In this document: positions 50,301 to 58,879 of the stretch, piece by piece | Numbering within the stretch: position 1 is the first letter of the stretch | How the letters are laid out: every line of letters begins with the position of its first letter | Assembly (NCBI RefSeq): GCF_009760405.1 | Contig: NZ_WRPP01000004.1 | Coordinates: forward strand, 248,001-312,000 | DNA length: 64,000 bases | From: Nocardia terrae | GTDB lineage: Bacteria > Actinomycetota > Actinomycetes > Mycobacteriales > Mycobacteriaceae | Direction of reading: 5' to 3' | Translations under genes and position numbers: made by a program | The notes under the pieces: generated by a model | What the model saw: the letters and a program-made list of their open reading frames with translations, nothing else | Database searches by the model: none | What the model was told of the DNA's origin: nothing

Positions 50301-50807
50301 ATGAGTGAGCAGTTTCCGGAACGGATCTGGGGTTCCCGCACCAACTTCCTGTCGCGACTGGCGAGTCCGTTCGCCGCCACCAAGCTCGGCTCCCTGGTCA
50401 TTCGCAAGCTGACCCCGCTCGATCGCAAGGTGCTCGAACGCACCGACGGCAAGTACACCGTGCTCGGCCCGATCGGCGCGCCCGTCATCCTGGTCACCAC
50501 CGTCGGCCGCAAGTCCGGCCAGCCGCGCACCACCCCGCTGCTCTACGTCCACGACGGCGACACGCTCTACATCATCGGCTCCAACTTCGGCCAGGCCCAC
50601 CACCCCGCGTGGACGGGGAACCTGCTCGCCAACCCGGCCGCCGAGGTCGCCATCGCCGGAGAGCGCATTCCGGTCACCGCCACCCTCGTCACCGACGAGG
50701 ACCGCAAGCAGGCGATCTTCGAACGCTTCGAGGAGACCACCGAGGCGTACACCGCCTACCGCAACCGCACCGCCCGCGACTTGCGGATTTTCGCCCTGAC
50801 AAGATAG
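50301..50807 (+). CDS. deazaflavin (F420)-dependent nitroreductase-family protein
   Basis: A 168-residue split beta-barrel protein of the Ddn/FDOR-A group, which uses reduced F420. The family pattern is clear: VTTVGRKSGQPRTTPLLYV (F420 phosphate-binding region), then IIGSNFGQAHHPAWTGNLLANPAAEVAI and RFEETTEAYTAYRNRT. Ddn-like proteins reduce quinones and nitro compounds. TACAGT ends seven bases before the ATG and no ribosome binding site is seen, so it is probably leaderless. The rraA-like gene follows after six bases in the same direction. Confidence 0.9.
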   Translation: MSEQFPERIWGSRTNFLSRLASPFAATKLGSLVIRKLTPLDRKVLERTDGKYTVLGPIGAPVILVTTVGRKSGQPRTTPLLYVHDGDTLYIIGSNFGQAHHPAWTGNLLANPAAEVAIAGERIPVTATLVTDEDRKQAIFERFEETTEAYTAYRNRTARDLRIFALTR

Positions 50808-50812
50808 ATCGC

Positions 50813-51304
50813 GTGACCGAATCCACCAACGCCATCGCGACTGCCGACCTAGCCGACGAAATCGGTCCCGAGATCCGCAGCTGCGACACCCAGTTCATCC
50901 AGTTCGGCGGCCACGAGGTCTTCTCCGGCCGCATCGTGACCATCAAGACCTTCCAGGACAACCTGCTGGTCAAGCTGACCCTGGGCACGCCCGGCGAGGG
51001 CCGTGTGCTGGTCGTCGACGGCGGCGCGAGCGTGCACACCGCGCTGGTCGGCGACATCATCGCCGGCCGCGGCGTCGACAACGGCTGGGCCGGGGTCATC
51101 GTCAACGGCGCGGTCCGCGACTCGGCGATGCTGCGGACCATGCCCATCGGCATCAAGGCGCTGGGCACCAACCCGCGCAAGAGCACCCAGAAGGAAGGGA
51201 ACGCCGAGAAGGACGTGGTCGTCGAATTCGGCGGCGTCACCTTCGTTCCCGGCGACATGCTCTACAGCGACCACGATGGCGTGGTCGTGCGCAGCGAGGA
51301 CTGA
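50813..51304 (+). CDS. rraA: RraA-family protein (ribonuclease E activity regulator / aldolase fold)
   Basis: A 163-residue RraA protein: ATADLADEIG, then GRIVTIKTFQDN, VLVVDGGASVHTALVGD, GWAGVIVNGAVRDS and GIKALGTNPRKS, and the C-terminal VPGDMLYSDHDGVVV. In E. coli RraA inhibits RNase E; many relatives are oxaloacetate decarboxylases/HMG aldolases, and the residues G-x20-R-D (DGGAS...VRDS) of that activity are present. Which role applies here is open. GTG start at 50813. A GC-rich hairpin follows. Confidence 0.9.
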   Translation: MTESTNAIATADLADEIGPEIRSCDTQFIQFGGHEVFSGRIVTIKTFQDNLLVKLTLGTPGEGRVLVVDGGASVHTALVGDIIAGRGVDNGWAGVIVNGAVRDSAMLRTMPIGIKALGTNPRKSTQKEGNAEKDVVVEFGGVTFVPGDMLYSDHDGVVVRSED

Positions 51305-51329
51305 GCCAACTCTCGGGAAGCTCTCAGGG

Positions 51330-51392
51330 GCTACCGGCCCCCGAACCCCGAGAATGGGGAGCCGGGGGCCGAGCCCCCGGACCCCGAAAGGT
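51330..51392 (+). repeat. GC-rich terminator-like repeat (copy C)
   Basis: CCGGGGGC-CGA-GCCCCCGG (51362-51380) followed by ACCCCGA, preceded by CCCCCGAACCCC. It closely resembles copy A at 38988-39030, both in hairpin and flanks, and lies after rraA. Confidence 0.6.
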
Positions 51393-51452
51393 ACGTGGGT
51401 CACTGCTCCGAAGACCTACGGAACCCGGGAGAACGGTGCCCGAGCAATGCCC

Positions 51453-51674
51453 TCAGCCGCTGGTGACGCGCGCCTTGTGGCCCGCCAGCGCGACAACGTC
51501 GCCTGTGTGTAGCTGCCGCCCGCGGCGCAGCTCCACCTCGTCGTTGACACGTACCAGGCCCTGGGCGATAACCGTCTTGGCTTCCGAACCGGAATCGATG
51601 AGGTTCGCCAGCTTCAGGAACTGGCCGAGTCGAATGACATCGTCCTCGATCGGGACATCGACTGGATCCGACAT
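51453..51674 (-). CDS. small S4-domain RNA-binding protein (YbcJ-like)
   Basis: A 73-residue protein made of an S4 RNA-binding domain: IRLGQFLKLANLIDSGSEAKTVI, then GLVRVNDEVELRRGRQLHTGDVVAL. The ATG at 51674 has GAGGAT upstream; frame further upstream is open but overlaps the lysX start region and has no similarity. Such short S4 proteins bind structured RNA, probably rRNA. It is divergent from lysX. Confidence 0.88.
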   Translation of the reverse strand: MSDPVDVPIEDDVIRLGQFLKLANLIDSGSEAKTVIAQGLVRVNDEVELRRGRQLHTGDVVALAGHKARVTSG

Positions 51675-51792
51675 GGGGTACATCCTCACCCGCGGCCGCC
51701 GCGAGACCAAACCCCGCCCCCACATGCCGCGCCGACCGGGCGGCCACAACCATCGGGCGCACCGCGCCGACGAGACACGAACCGGGTTCTGA

Positions 51793-54700
51793 GTGCACAT
51801 GGGCAATGGCAACATTCACACTGGTGCGGTGACTTCCACGCAGGACCGGCCGCGCCACGACTCCGACCAGAGACCGGAGCCGCGGTCGCCGGAGGTGCCG
51901 CATCGCGGGCACGGCCGGTTGCGCGAGGTCCCGCACATCGCGGGCACCGCGCTCGGGGTGTTCTCCGTCCTGTGCTTCGCCTGGAGCATCTCCCCCGGCC
52001 TACGGTTCCTGACCTCGCACCTACGCCACTTCGTCGACACCTACTACTTCGACGCCCCCGACACCTCGCTGGTGTGGGCGCTGGTCGTGGGTCTGCTCGC
52101 GGGCGCCACCGCCAGCCGCAAACGCATCGCCTGGTGGCTGCTGGTCGGCTACATGACCGCCTACGCCGTCGCCAATGCCCTGGAATTCGCGGACGCGGGC
52201 GATATCAACGCCCTGGTGGCGTTGATCATTCACATCGTGGTCATCGGCGTGCTCATCGCCGCGTGGTCCGAGTTCTACACCAACGTCCAGAGCGGCGCGG
52301 TCTGGCGGGCGTTCGGCGTGCTGGCGGGCGGGCTCGCGCTGGGCTGCCTGGTCGGCTGGGGACTGGTGGAACTGTTCCCGGGCAGCCTGCCCGACCACAC
52401 CGAACGGGCGCTGTGGACGGTGTCGCGGGTGACCGGCGCCATCCTGGTGTCCAACGACGACTTCGACGGGCACGCGCCGCATCCGGTGAACCTGCTGCTC
52501 GGCCTGTTCGGCGCGATCGCGCTGCTGGCCGCGGTGATCACGCTGTTCCGGTCACAGCGCTCCTCCAACGCGCTCACCGGACTCGACGAGTCGGCCATTC
52601 GCGGGCTGCTCGAACGCTCCGACGTCGAGGACTCGCTCGGCTACTTCGCCACCCGCCGCGACAAGGCCGTCGTCTTCGCGCCCAACGGCAAGGCGGCGCT
52701 GACCTATCGCGTCGAGCTGGGCGTGTGCCTGGCCTCCGGAGATCCCATCGGGCAGAAGGAATCCTGGCCGCACGCCATCGACGCCTGGCTGCGGCTGGCC
52801 GACCAATACGGTTGGGCCCCGGCCGTCATGGGCGCGAGCGAGCTCGGCGCGACCGCCTACCGCCGGGCCGGACTGTCGGCGCTGCGCCTGGGTGACGAGG
52901 CCATCCTCGAGACCCGCAACTTCTCCCTCGCGGGCGCGGACATGAAGCAGGTCCGCCAGGCCGCCAACCGACTCTCCAAGCAGGGCATCACCGTTCGGGT
53001 GCGCCGGCACAAGGAAATCTCCCCCGAGGAGATGCAGGACGTCATGCGCCGCGCCAACGCCTGGCGCGACACCGAGACCGAACGCGGCTTCTCCATGGCC
53101 CTGGACCGGCTCGGCGACCCGCTCGACGGCGACTGCCTGCTGGTCGAGGCCGTGGACCCCGGCGGGCACGTGCTCGGCATGCTGTCGCTGGTGCCGTGGG
53201 GACGCACCGGCGTCTCGCTGGACCTGATGCGCCGCGACCGCACCGGCCCCAACGGGCTCATGGAACTCATGATCTCGCGGCTGGCCCTGAACTCCGAGCA
53301 GTACGGCATCACCCGAATCTCGTTGAACTTCGCGGTCTTCCGCGCGGTCTTCGAGGAGGGCGGCCGCATCGGCGCGGGCCCGGTGCTGCGGTTGTGGCGC
53401 GGCGTGCTCATGTTCTTCTCCCGCTGGTACCAGCTCGAGGCGCTCTACCGCTCGAACGTGAAATACCAGCCCGAATGGGTGCCGCGGTTCTCGCTGTTCG
53501 AGGAACGCCGGCACCTGCTGCGGGTGGCCACCGCCTCCGCGCTGGCCGAGGGCTTCCTGCCGCGCTTCGGCCGCGAGCACGACGCCTCCACCCACACCGG
53601 TCTGCGACCGTCGGTGCCGCCCACCATCTCCGGGCTGCACGCCGACGGCAGCCTGCCCGACCTGCCGCCCGAGGAACTCGCCGAAACCGGCCCGCGCCGC
53701 CCCGAACAGGTGCGGGTGCGCATGGACAAGCTCGACAAGCTCCAGGAATCCGGTGTCGAGGCCTACCCGGTCGCCTACCCGCCCACCCACACGGTGGCCG
53801 CCGCACGGCACTCCCCGCAGGGCACCACGGTGCGGGTCTGCGGACGGCTCCTGCGGATTCGCGACTACGGCGGCGTCATCTTCGCCGTGCTGCGCGACTG
53901 GTCCGGCGACATCCAGCTGCTCATCGACCGCGGCCGGGTCGGCGCCGAGCGCAGCGAGGAGTTCACCGAATACTTCGACCTCGGCGACCTCATCGAGGTG
54001 AGCGGCCAGATCGGCCGCAGCCGCCGCGGCGAGCTGTCGCTGCTGGCCCAGGACTGGCGGATGATCGGCAAATGCCTGCACCCGCTGCCGGACAAGTGGA
54101 AGGGCCTGTCCGACCCGGAAGCCCGTGTGCGGCAACGCTATGTCGACATGGCCATCAACACCGACATGCGCGAGGTGATGACCAAACGCAGCGCCGTGGT
54201 GCGGTCGCTGCGGGACACCTTGCACGGCTGGGGATTCCTCGAAGTGGAGACCCCCGTGCTGCAGCAGGTGCACGGCGGCGCCAACGCCACCCCGTTCACC
54301 ACCCACATCAACGCCTACGACCTCGACCTGTACCTGCGCATCGCCCCCGAGCTGTACCTCAAGAAACTGTGCGTGGGCGGCATGGAGAAGGTCTTCGAAC
54401 TCGGGCGCGTCTTCCGCAACGAGGGCGTCGACTACAGCCACAACCCCGAGTTCACCATTCTGGAAGCCTATGAGGCGCACAGCGATTACGAACGCATGAT
54501 GCACGCCTGCCGCCAGCTCATCCAGGAGGCGGCGCTCGCGGCCAACGGCAAGATGGTGGCGCTGCGGCCCGGACCCGACGGCGCCCTCACCGAGGTCGAC
54601 ATCTCCGGCGACTGGCCGGTCAAGACCGTGCACGGGGCCGTCTCCGACGCCATCGGCGAGACCATCACCCCCGAGACCGATGCCGAACGGCTGCGGCTGC

Positions 54701-55164
54701 TGTGCGAGAAGGCGGGCGTGCCGTTCCAATTGGGCTGGGACGAAGGGCAACTCGTGCTCGAGATGTACGAGCACCTGGTGGAATCCGAAACCAAGGAACC
54801 CACCTTCTACATCGACTTCCCCACCTCCGTCTCCCCGCTCACCCGTGCCCACCGCTCCGTCGCGGGCGTCACCGAGCGCTGGGACCTGGTGGCCTGGGGC
54901 GTCGAATTGGCCACCGCCTACAGCGAATTGACCGATCCGGTGGAGCAGCGCCGCCGCCTCACCGAACAGTCCATGCTGGCCGCGGGCGGCGACCCGGAGG
55001 CCATGGAACTCGACGAGGACTTCCTGCAGGCCCTCGAACACGCCATGCCGCCCACCGGCGGTCTGGGCGTGGGAGTGGACCGGGTGGTCATGCTGCTGAT
55101 CGGCCGCAGCATCCGCGAAACCCTGCCCTTCCCGCTGGTGAAACCCCGCAACGCGCCCGCCTGA
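51793..55164 (+). CDS. lysX: bifunctional lysylphosphatidylglycerol synthetase / lysyl-tRNA synthetase LysX
   Basis: A 1123-residue membrane protein that charges tRNA-Lys and transfers lysine to phosphatidylglycerol, lowering the negative charge of the envelope and protecting against cationic peptides. Residues 1-250 hold six or seven helices; 270-600 form the MprF-like transferase domain (RRDKAVVFAPNGKAAL, GFSMALDRLGD); 640-1123 are a class II LysRS with an OB-fold and motifs FRNEGVDYSHNPEFT and GGLGVGVDRVVMLL. Start options are GTG 51793, ATG 51799 or GTG 51829. Mycobacterial LysX has the same build. Confidence 0.95.
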   Translation: MHMGNGNIHTGAVTSTQDRPRHDSDQRPEPRSPEVPHRGHGRLREVPHIAGTALGVFSVLCFAWSISPGLRFLTSHLRHFVDTYYFDAPDTSLVWALVVGLLAGATASRKRIAWWLLVGYMTAYAVANALEFADAGDINALVALIIHIVVIGVLIAAWSEFYTNVQSGAVWRAFGVLAGGLALGCLVGWGLVELFPGSLPDHTERALWTVSRVTGAILVSNDDFDGHAPHPVNLLLGLFGAIALLAAVITLFRSQRSSNALTGLDESAIRGLLERSDVEDSLGYFATRRDKAVVFAPNGKAALTYRVELGVCLASGDPIGQKESWPHAIDAWLRLADQYGWAPAVMGASELGATAYRRAGLSALRLGDEAILETRNFSLAGADMKQVRQAANRLSKQGITVRVRRHKEISPEEMQDVMRRANAWRDTETERGFSMALDRLGDPLDGDCLLVEAVDPGGHVLGMLSLVPWGRTGVSLDLMRRDRTGPNGLMELMISRLALNSEQYGITRISLNFAVFRAVFEEGGRIGAGPVLRLWRGVLMFFSRWYQLEALYRSNVKYQPEWVPRFSLFEERRHLLRVATASALAEGFLPRFGREHDASTHTGLRPSVPPTISGLHADGSLPDLPPEELAETGPRRPEQVRVRMDKLDKLQESGVEAYPVAYPPTHTVAAARHSPQGTTVRVCGRLLRIRDYGGVIFAVLRDWSGDIQLLIDRGRVGAERSEEFTEYFDLGDLIEVSGQIGRSRRGELSLLAQDWRMIGKCLHPLPDKWKGLSDPEARVRQRYVDMAINTDMREVMTKRSAVVRSLRDTLHGWGFLEVETPVLQQVHGGANATPFTTHINAYDLDLYLRIAPELYLKKLCVGGMEKVFELGRVFRNEGVDYSHNPEFTILEAYEAHSDYERMMHACRQLIQEAALAANGKMVALRPGPDGALTEVDISGDWPVKTVHGAVSDAIGETITPETDAERLRLLCEKAGVPFQLGWDEGQLVLEMYEHLVESETKEPTFYIDFPTSVSPLTRAHRSVAGVTERWDLVAWGVELATAYSELTDPVEQRRRLTEQSMLAAGGDPEAMELDEDFLQALEHAMPPTGGLGVGVDRVVMLLIGRSIRETLPFPLVKPRNAPA

Positions 55165-55267
55165 TTCACGGGTGAGACCCGGGGAAAACCCTGATTGCCC
55201 GGGCCGAATCGCCAGCTAGTCTGAGATTCGGCCCGGCTACGGGCACACCGGACCGATTGGGGTTTCC

Positions 55268-55483
55268 ATGCACTACCTAGATCTCATGACCCAGGCCACC
55301 CTGCTGGACCACCACGTCTGGACTCATCCGGACACCTGGAACGCCGCCCTCGAGAACACCGCGGCCCGGCGCACCAGCAGCCGGCGCGGTATGGGCTTCT
55401 GGGGCTTCCTCGGGGTCTGCTGCATCGGCATCGTGGTGCTGGTGCTGGGCATCGTCTACCTGATGCGCCGCCGCAACAACTGA
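55268..55483 (+). CDS. small C-terminally anchored membrane protein
   Basis: A 71-residue protein with a polar N-terminus (about 40 residues with several histidines and tryptophans) and one C-terminal membrane helix (FWGFLGVCCIGIVVLVLGIVYLM) ending in RRRNN. The orientation by charge is N-out or tail-anchored with the basic end inside. GGGG precedes the ATG at fair spacing. No family recognised. It sits between lysX and a histidine phosphatase, all rightwards. Confidence 0.62.
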   Translation: MHYLDLMTQATLLDHHVWTHPDTWNAALENTAARRTSSRRGMGFWGFLGVCCIGIVVLVLGIVYLMRRRNN

Positions 55484-55525
55484 CCCCCGGGGCGCGGCAC
55501 GGGCGAGGTACGGCACAGTGGGGAT

Positions 55526-56143
55526 GTGCAGTTGATCCTCGTCCGCCATGCCCAGCCCGAACGCCTGCTGGGATCCACCGGCCCGGCCGACCCGGATCTC
55601 ACCGCCGTCGGCGCCGAACAGGCGGGCCGGGTCCCGGCCGCACTCGCCCACCACCGGATCGCGCGGGTGGTGAGCAGCCCCCAGCTGCGGGCGCGCGAGA
55701 CCGCCCGGCCCACCGCGGAGAAGCTCGGGCTGGAGGTCGAAATCCTCGACGGGCTGGCCGAATACGATCGCGATCTGCCGATGTACATCCCCATCGAGGA
55801 CGCCCAGCAGGAATTCCGCGAAACCTACGAGCGCATCAAGTCGGGGTACCTGCCCGAGCAGATCGACGGCGCGGCCTTCGTCCGGCGCGTGCACGACGCG
55901 ATCGACGGCATTGTCGCGGCCGCCGATCACACCGACACCGTGGTCGTCTTCGCGCACGGCGGCGTGATCAACGTGCTGCTGCAGGACGTGCTGGGTCTGG
56001 CCCGGCCGCTCACCTTCCCGATCGACTACTGCTCGATCACCCGAATCCTGTACTCGCGCAGCGGCGGGCGCACCGCGGCCACCGTCAACGAGAACGCGCA
56101 CGTCTGGGATCTGCTGCCGCGCATGCGACGCCCGCGCGCCTGA
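55526..56143 (+). CDS. histidine phosphatase family protein
   Basis: A 205-residue enzyme of the phosphoglycerate-mutase-like fold with LVRHAQPERLL at the N-terminus (phospho-accepting His8, RHA rather than RHG), SSPQLRARETA with the second arginine, and VFAHGGVINVLL with the second histidine. It is the second member of the fold in this window, clearly different from the one at 22556. GTG start. The substrate is not predictable. Confidence 0.88.
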   Translation: MQLILVRHAQPERLLGSTGPADPDLTAVGAEQAGRVPAALAHHRIARVVSSPQLRARETARPTAEKLGLEVEILDGLAEYDRDLPMYIPIEDAQQEFRETYERIKSGYLPEQIDGAAFVRRVHDAIDGIVAAADHTDTVVVFAHGGVINVLLQDVLGLARPLTFPIDYCSITRILYSRSGGRTAATVNENAHVWDLLPRMRRPRA

Positions 56144-56278
56144 GTCGCGCAACCTCGGAAATCCGACGCTCAGCCGACTCCCAGCGCGATCCAACACCCC
56201 TCCAAGCCCCGGGCCTTTCGATGGGAACTCGTGAGCCGCTCCCCCTCGCGGCGCACGATCCGACAGAAAGGCACCACG

Positions 56279-56590
56279 ATGTCCGCCATCACGAAGCCCC
56301 GTCGCCGCCTCGCTCTGCGCCTGGCCGCGGCAGGCGCCCTGGCCGCCATCCCGCTCGCCGTGGTCGCGCTCCCCGCGAACGCCGCGACCCCCGACGACTC
56401 CGGTTCCCCCGTCGTGGCCCAGCAGGTCGACGACCACGGTCCCTGGGACAACGACCGCGACCACCACGACCGTGATCGCCATCGCCACGACAACGACAAC
56501 GACTGGAACGGAAACAACGGCTGGGACAACAACAATCCGCCCCCGGCCCCCGCACCGTGGCTGCCGCCGACCGGTTCGTTCGGCAGCTAG
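56279..56590 (+). CDS. secreted Asp/His/Asn-rich protein
   Basis: A 103-residue exported protein. The signal peptide (KPRRRLALRLAAAGALAAIPLAVVALPANA) ends before ATPDD. The mature part is dominated by Asp, His, Asn, Arg and Trp (for example DNDRDHHDRDRHRHDNDND), followed by a proline-rich end. Such a composition could bind divalent metals such as zinc, copper or nickel. AAAGG lies before the ATG. A terminator follows. No family recognised. Confidence 0.72.
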   Translation: MSAITKPRRRLALRLAAAGALAAIPLAVVALPANAATPDDSGSPVVAQQVDDHGPWDNDRDHHDRDRHRHDNDNDWNGNNGWDNNNPPPAPAPWLPPTGSFGS

Positions 56591-56622
56591 CCCGGACCCC
56601 GCCGCATCGGCTCGGACACGAA

Positions 56623-56652
56623 AAAGGCCGCTCCCCAAGGGGAGCGGCCTTT
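56623..56652. terminator. bidirectional terminator
   Basis: AAAGGCCGCTCCCC and GGGGAGCGGCCTTT form a 14-base perfect stem with flanking A and T runs, between the secreted protein gene and the convergent cutinase gene. Confidence 0.87.
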
Positions 56653-56667
56653 CACCGTTCGAGATCC

Positions 56668-57570
56668 CTACGCGTTGGTCGCGATCCAGTTGTGCATCCA
56701 GGTGATGGCGGTCTGGCCGCCGCCGACGCCGTAGCTGCCGTAGCTGGTGTGCGTGCCGCTGCGGTAGAACTGCTCGAGCTGCTTCGCGTACTCGGAGTCC
56801 GGGCCGTCGGCCAGCTGGGCCTGCAGCGTCGGCAGACCGCCCTGGGCCATCAGGTCGTTGATGATCGAGCCGAGCTGCAGCTGGGTCTGCCAGGGGTTGA
56901 AGTTGTTCGGGTTGCTCGCCTGCGCGAGGAAGCCCGCGAACCGGGTGACGAAGTCGGTCTGCTCGGTGGAGCAGTACAGGTCGCCGATGGCGCACACGGT
57001 GCGCACCTTGTCGCTGATCCAGCCGAAGCCGCCGACGCGCGGACCGCCCGCACCCGCACCGGGCGCGATCGGACCCACCTGAATGTCGCTGGGCGAGCGG
57101 CTCGGGTCGGAGATCAGTGCGACGGCCGCGATGCGATCCGGCGGCACCACACCGTGGCCCGTGCCGATCTCGGCGGCGAGATCGCCTGCCGCGTCGGCAC
57201 CTTGGCTGTAGCCGGTGATGGCGATCTTGGTTCCCGGGCACCGCGCACCCATGGCCTGAACGAAGCCGCGGGCATTGTCGACGGCTTCCTTCTTGGACTG
57301 GGCGTAGACGTCGCCCTCCCAGGGAAAGGCGGTGGCCGCGTAGGTGACATAGTCGACCTCACCAGGCAAACCATTGGTTACCCCGGCTAGCATGCCGGGC
57401 TTGGGGTCCTTGTCATGACCGGTCTCCCAGGTGCCGGGAACGGCGACCGTGTAGAGAGTCGGGCATCCAGCTCCCGGGTCGGCTGTAACAGGGCCGCTGC
57501 CCAGCACGATTCCCGACATGAGCACGCTCGCCGCTGCCCCCGCAGCCGCGACAACATTCTTCAACCGCAT
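56668..57570 (-). CDS. cutinase-family esterase, secreted
   Basis: A 300-residue secreted alpha/beta hydrolase of the cutinase family. The signal peptide ends with VTA before DPGAGCP. The nucleophile motif is GYSQG with Ser122, with PWEGDVYAQS and RCPGTKIAI in front; Asp in CAIGDLYC and His in SGTHTSYGSYG complete the triad. Disulphide-forming cysteines are in place. Mycobacterial relatives (culp) split fatty-acid esters and phospholipids. The ATG at 57570 has GGAG six bases upstream. Confidence 0.92.
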   Translation of the reverse strand: MRLKNVVAAAGAAASVLMSGIVLGSGPVTADPGAGCPTLYTVAVPGTWETGHDKDPKPGMLAGVTNGLPGEVDYVTYAATAFPWEGDVYAQSKKEAVDNARGFVQAMGARCPGTKIAITGYSQGADAAGDLAAEIGTGHGVVPPDRIAAVALISDPSRSPSDIQVGPIAPGAGAGGPRVGGFGWISDKVRTVCAIGDLYCSTEQTDFVTRFAGFLAQASNPNNFNPWQTQLQLGSIINDLMAQGGLPTLQAQLADGPDSEYAKQLEQFYRSGTHTSYGSYGVGGGQTAITWMHNWIATNA

Positions 57571-57826
57571 ACTGCTCCAGTTCACGCTTGTGCCGGGACT
57601 ACTCGCATGTCCCGATTCCCGATCATGGTGCGATCGCCGGATGACCGCCCGGTGCACTCCCGGTTAACCCAGGTAACCACCCCGTATGACTTGTCCGAAA
57701 CAGACCGCATGACGAGATCAGCGACACACCGCCGACAAGCATAAAGGGGGGTATTCAGCTATGCCAGGCGAGTCCGAAAACACGTCCGTTTTCCGACTCC
57801 GAAGATCAATCACCGGTTGCTTTCGG
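57571..57826. other. intergenic stretch, no gene seen
   Basis: 256 bases between two leftward genes. The part next to the cutinase should contain its promoter. No hairpin or coding frame stands out. Confidence 0.4.
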
Positions 57827-58837
57827 TCAGCTCAGCAATGCCGCCTCGAGCATCGGCCACGACCGGTGCAGCGCCTCCTGCCAATACCGCCACGAATGGG
57901 TTCCGGCGGGACGGAATTCGACCTGAGCAGGGATTCCCAGCTCACCGAGGCGATCCGCGAGCCGATGCGTGCATCCGTTGGTGGCTGCCTCGATCAGCCC
58001 GCCGAGCACGATCTGATTGGCCAGCACGAGCGGACGGCCGCCGATCGAGGGTGAGTCCAGCGTGTCCAGATCACCGGGCAGGCCGGTCGAGCTCGAGATG
58101 AACAGCGCCTTGCCGCGCAGCGCCTCGGCATTGAGCACCGCGTCGTGCTCCTGCCAGGCCGGGTCGTCGGGCGGACCCCACATATTGCTCATGTCGGCCG
58201 GGGCCCGGTCCAGGACCAGCTTGATGTACTGGCGGCCGGTCGAATCGGCGCTGGAAGCGCATCCGCTGTAGGACGCGACGGCTCGATACAGATCCGGGGC
58301 GTGAACGGCCAGATCCAGCGCGGAACTCGCGGACATCGAAACACCCGCGATGGCATTCACGCCGGAGGTGTGCAGCACCGAATCGATGATCGGGGGCAGT
58401 TCGGAGGTGAGGAAAGTCTGCCATTTATAGCGACCGAGTTTGGGGTCGTCCCGTTCCCAATCGGTGTAATAGGAGAATTTACCTCCTACCGGCAGTACCA
58501 CATTCACGTTCTTGTCGGAAAAGAATTGCACGATATCGGTCTGGCGATACCAGGTGGCCGCATCCTCGCCGCCACCCGCGCCATTGAGCAGATAGAGCGT
58601 GGGGCGCGGCGCGCTGTTGTCGAGCGGGGTGATGACCTGAAGCGGAATCACCCGATCCATGGCCGCCGAATAGACCGAGATCGTCTCTTCCCGCTGCCCG
58701 GGCCGATCGATCGAAACCAGGTGTGCGCCCGCGGGATCCGCGGCGGCCGTACCGATGCTCCCGGGCGCACAGGACAGCGCCAGTGAGAGCGCGCAGGCCG
58801 GAATCGCCAGCAGCGCAGACAGTTTGCGGGTGCGCAT
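57827..58837 (-). CDS. antigen 85/mycolyltransferase-like secreted esterase
   Basis: A 336-residue exported protein: signal peptide up to AAADPAG, then an esterase domain with PTLYLLNGAGGGEDAATW and the nucleophile motif AGVSMSASSALDLA (Ser167), matching the Ag85 form GLSMAASSAL. His314 in GTHSWRYW fits the Ag85 catalytic histidine. Ag85-type proteins transfer mycolic acids between trehalose mycolates and arabinogalactan; this organism's likely mycolates make that role plausible, although some family members are plain esterases. It is downstream (same strand) of another secreted protein gene. Confidence 0.88.
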   Translation of the reverse strand: MRTRKLSALLAIPACALSLALSCAPGSIGTAAADPAGAHLVSIDRPGQREETISVYSAAMDRVIPLQVITPLDNSAPRPTLYLLNGAGGGEDAATWYRQTDIVQFFSDKNVNVVLPVGGKFSYYTDWERDDPKLGRYKWQTFLTSELPPIIDSVLHTSGVNAIAGVSMSASSALDLAVHAPDLYRAVASYSGCASSADSTGRQYIKLVLDRAPADMSNMWGPPDDPAWQEHDAVLNAEALRGKALFISSSTGLPGDLDTLDSPSIGGRPLVLANQIVLGGLIEAATNGCTHRLADRLGELGIPAQVEFRPAGTHSWRYWQEALHRSWPMLEAALLS

Positions 58838-58879
58838 CGGTACGGATGTTCCTATCGATCGAATCGGCCCGGAGGGGGA

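Noticed and set aside
52552..55041. An 829-codon leftward open frame across lysX
   Set aside because: Antisense shadow of the lysX coding strand; low-complexity His/Val/Gly content.
55526..56143. Bona fide glycolytic phosphoglycerate mutase
   Set aside because: RHA instead of RHG and the overall pattern fit the broad phosphatase branch; a glycolytic role cannot be supported.
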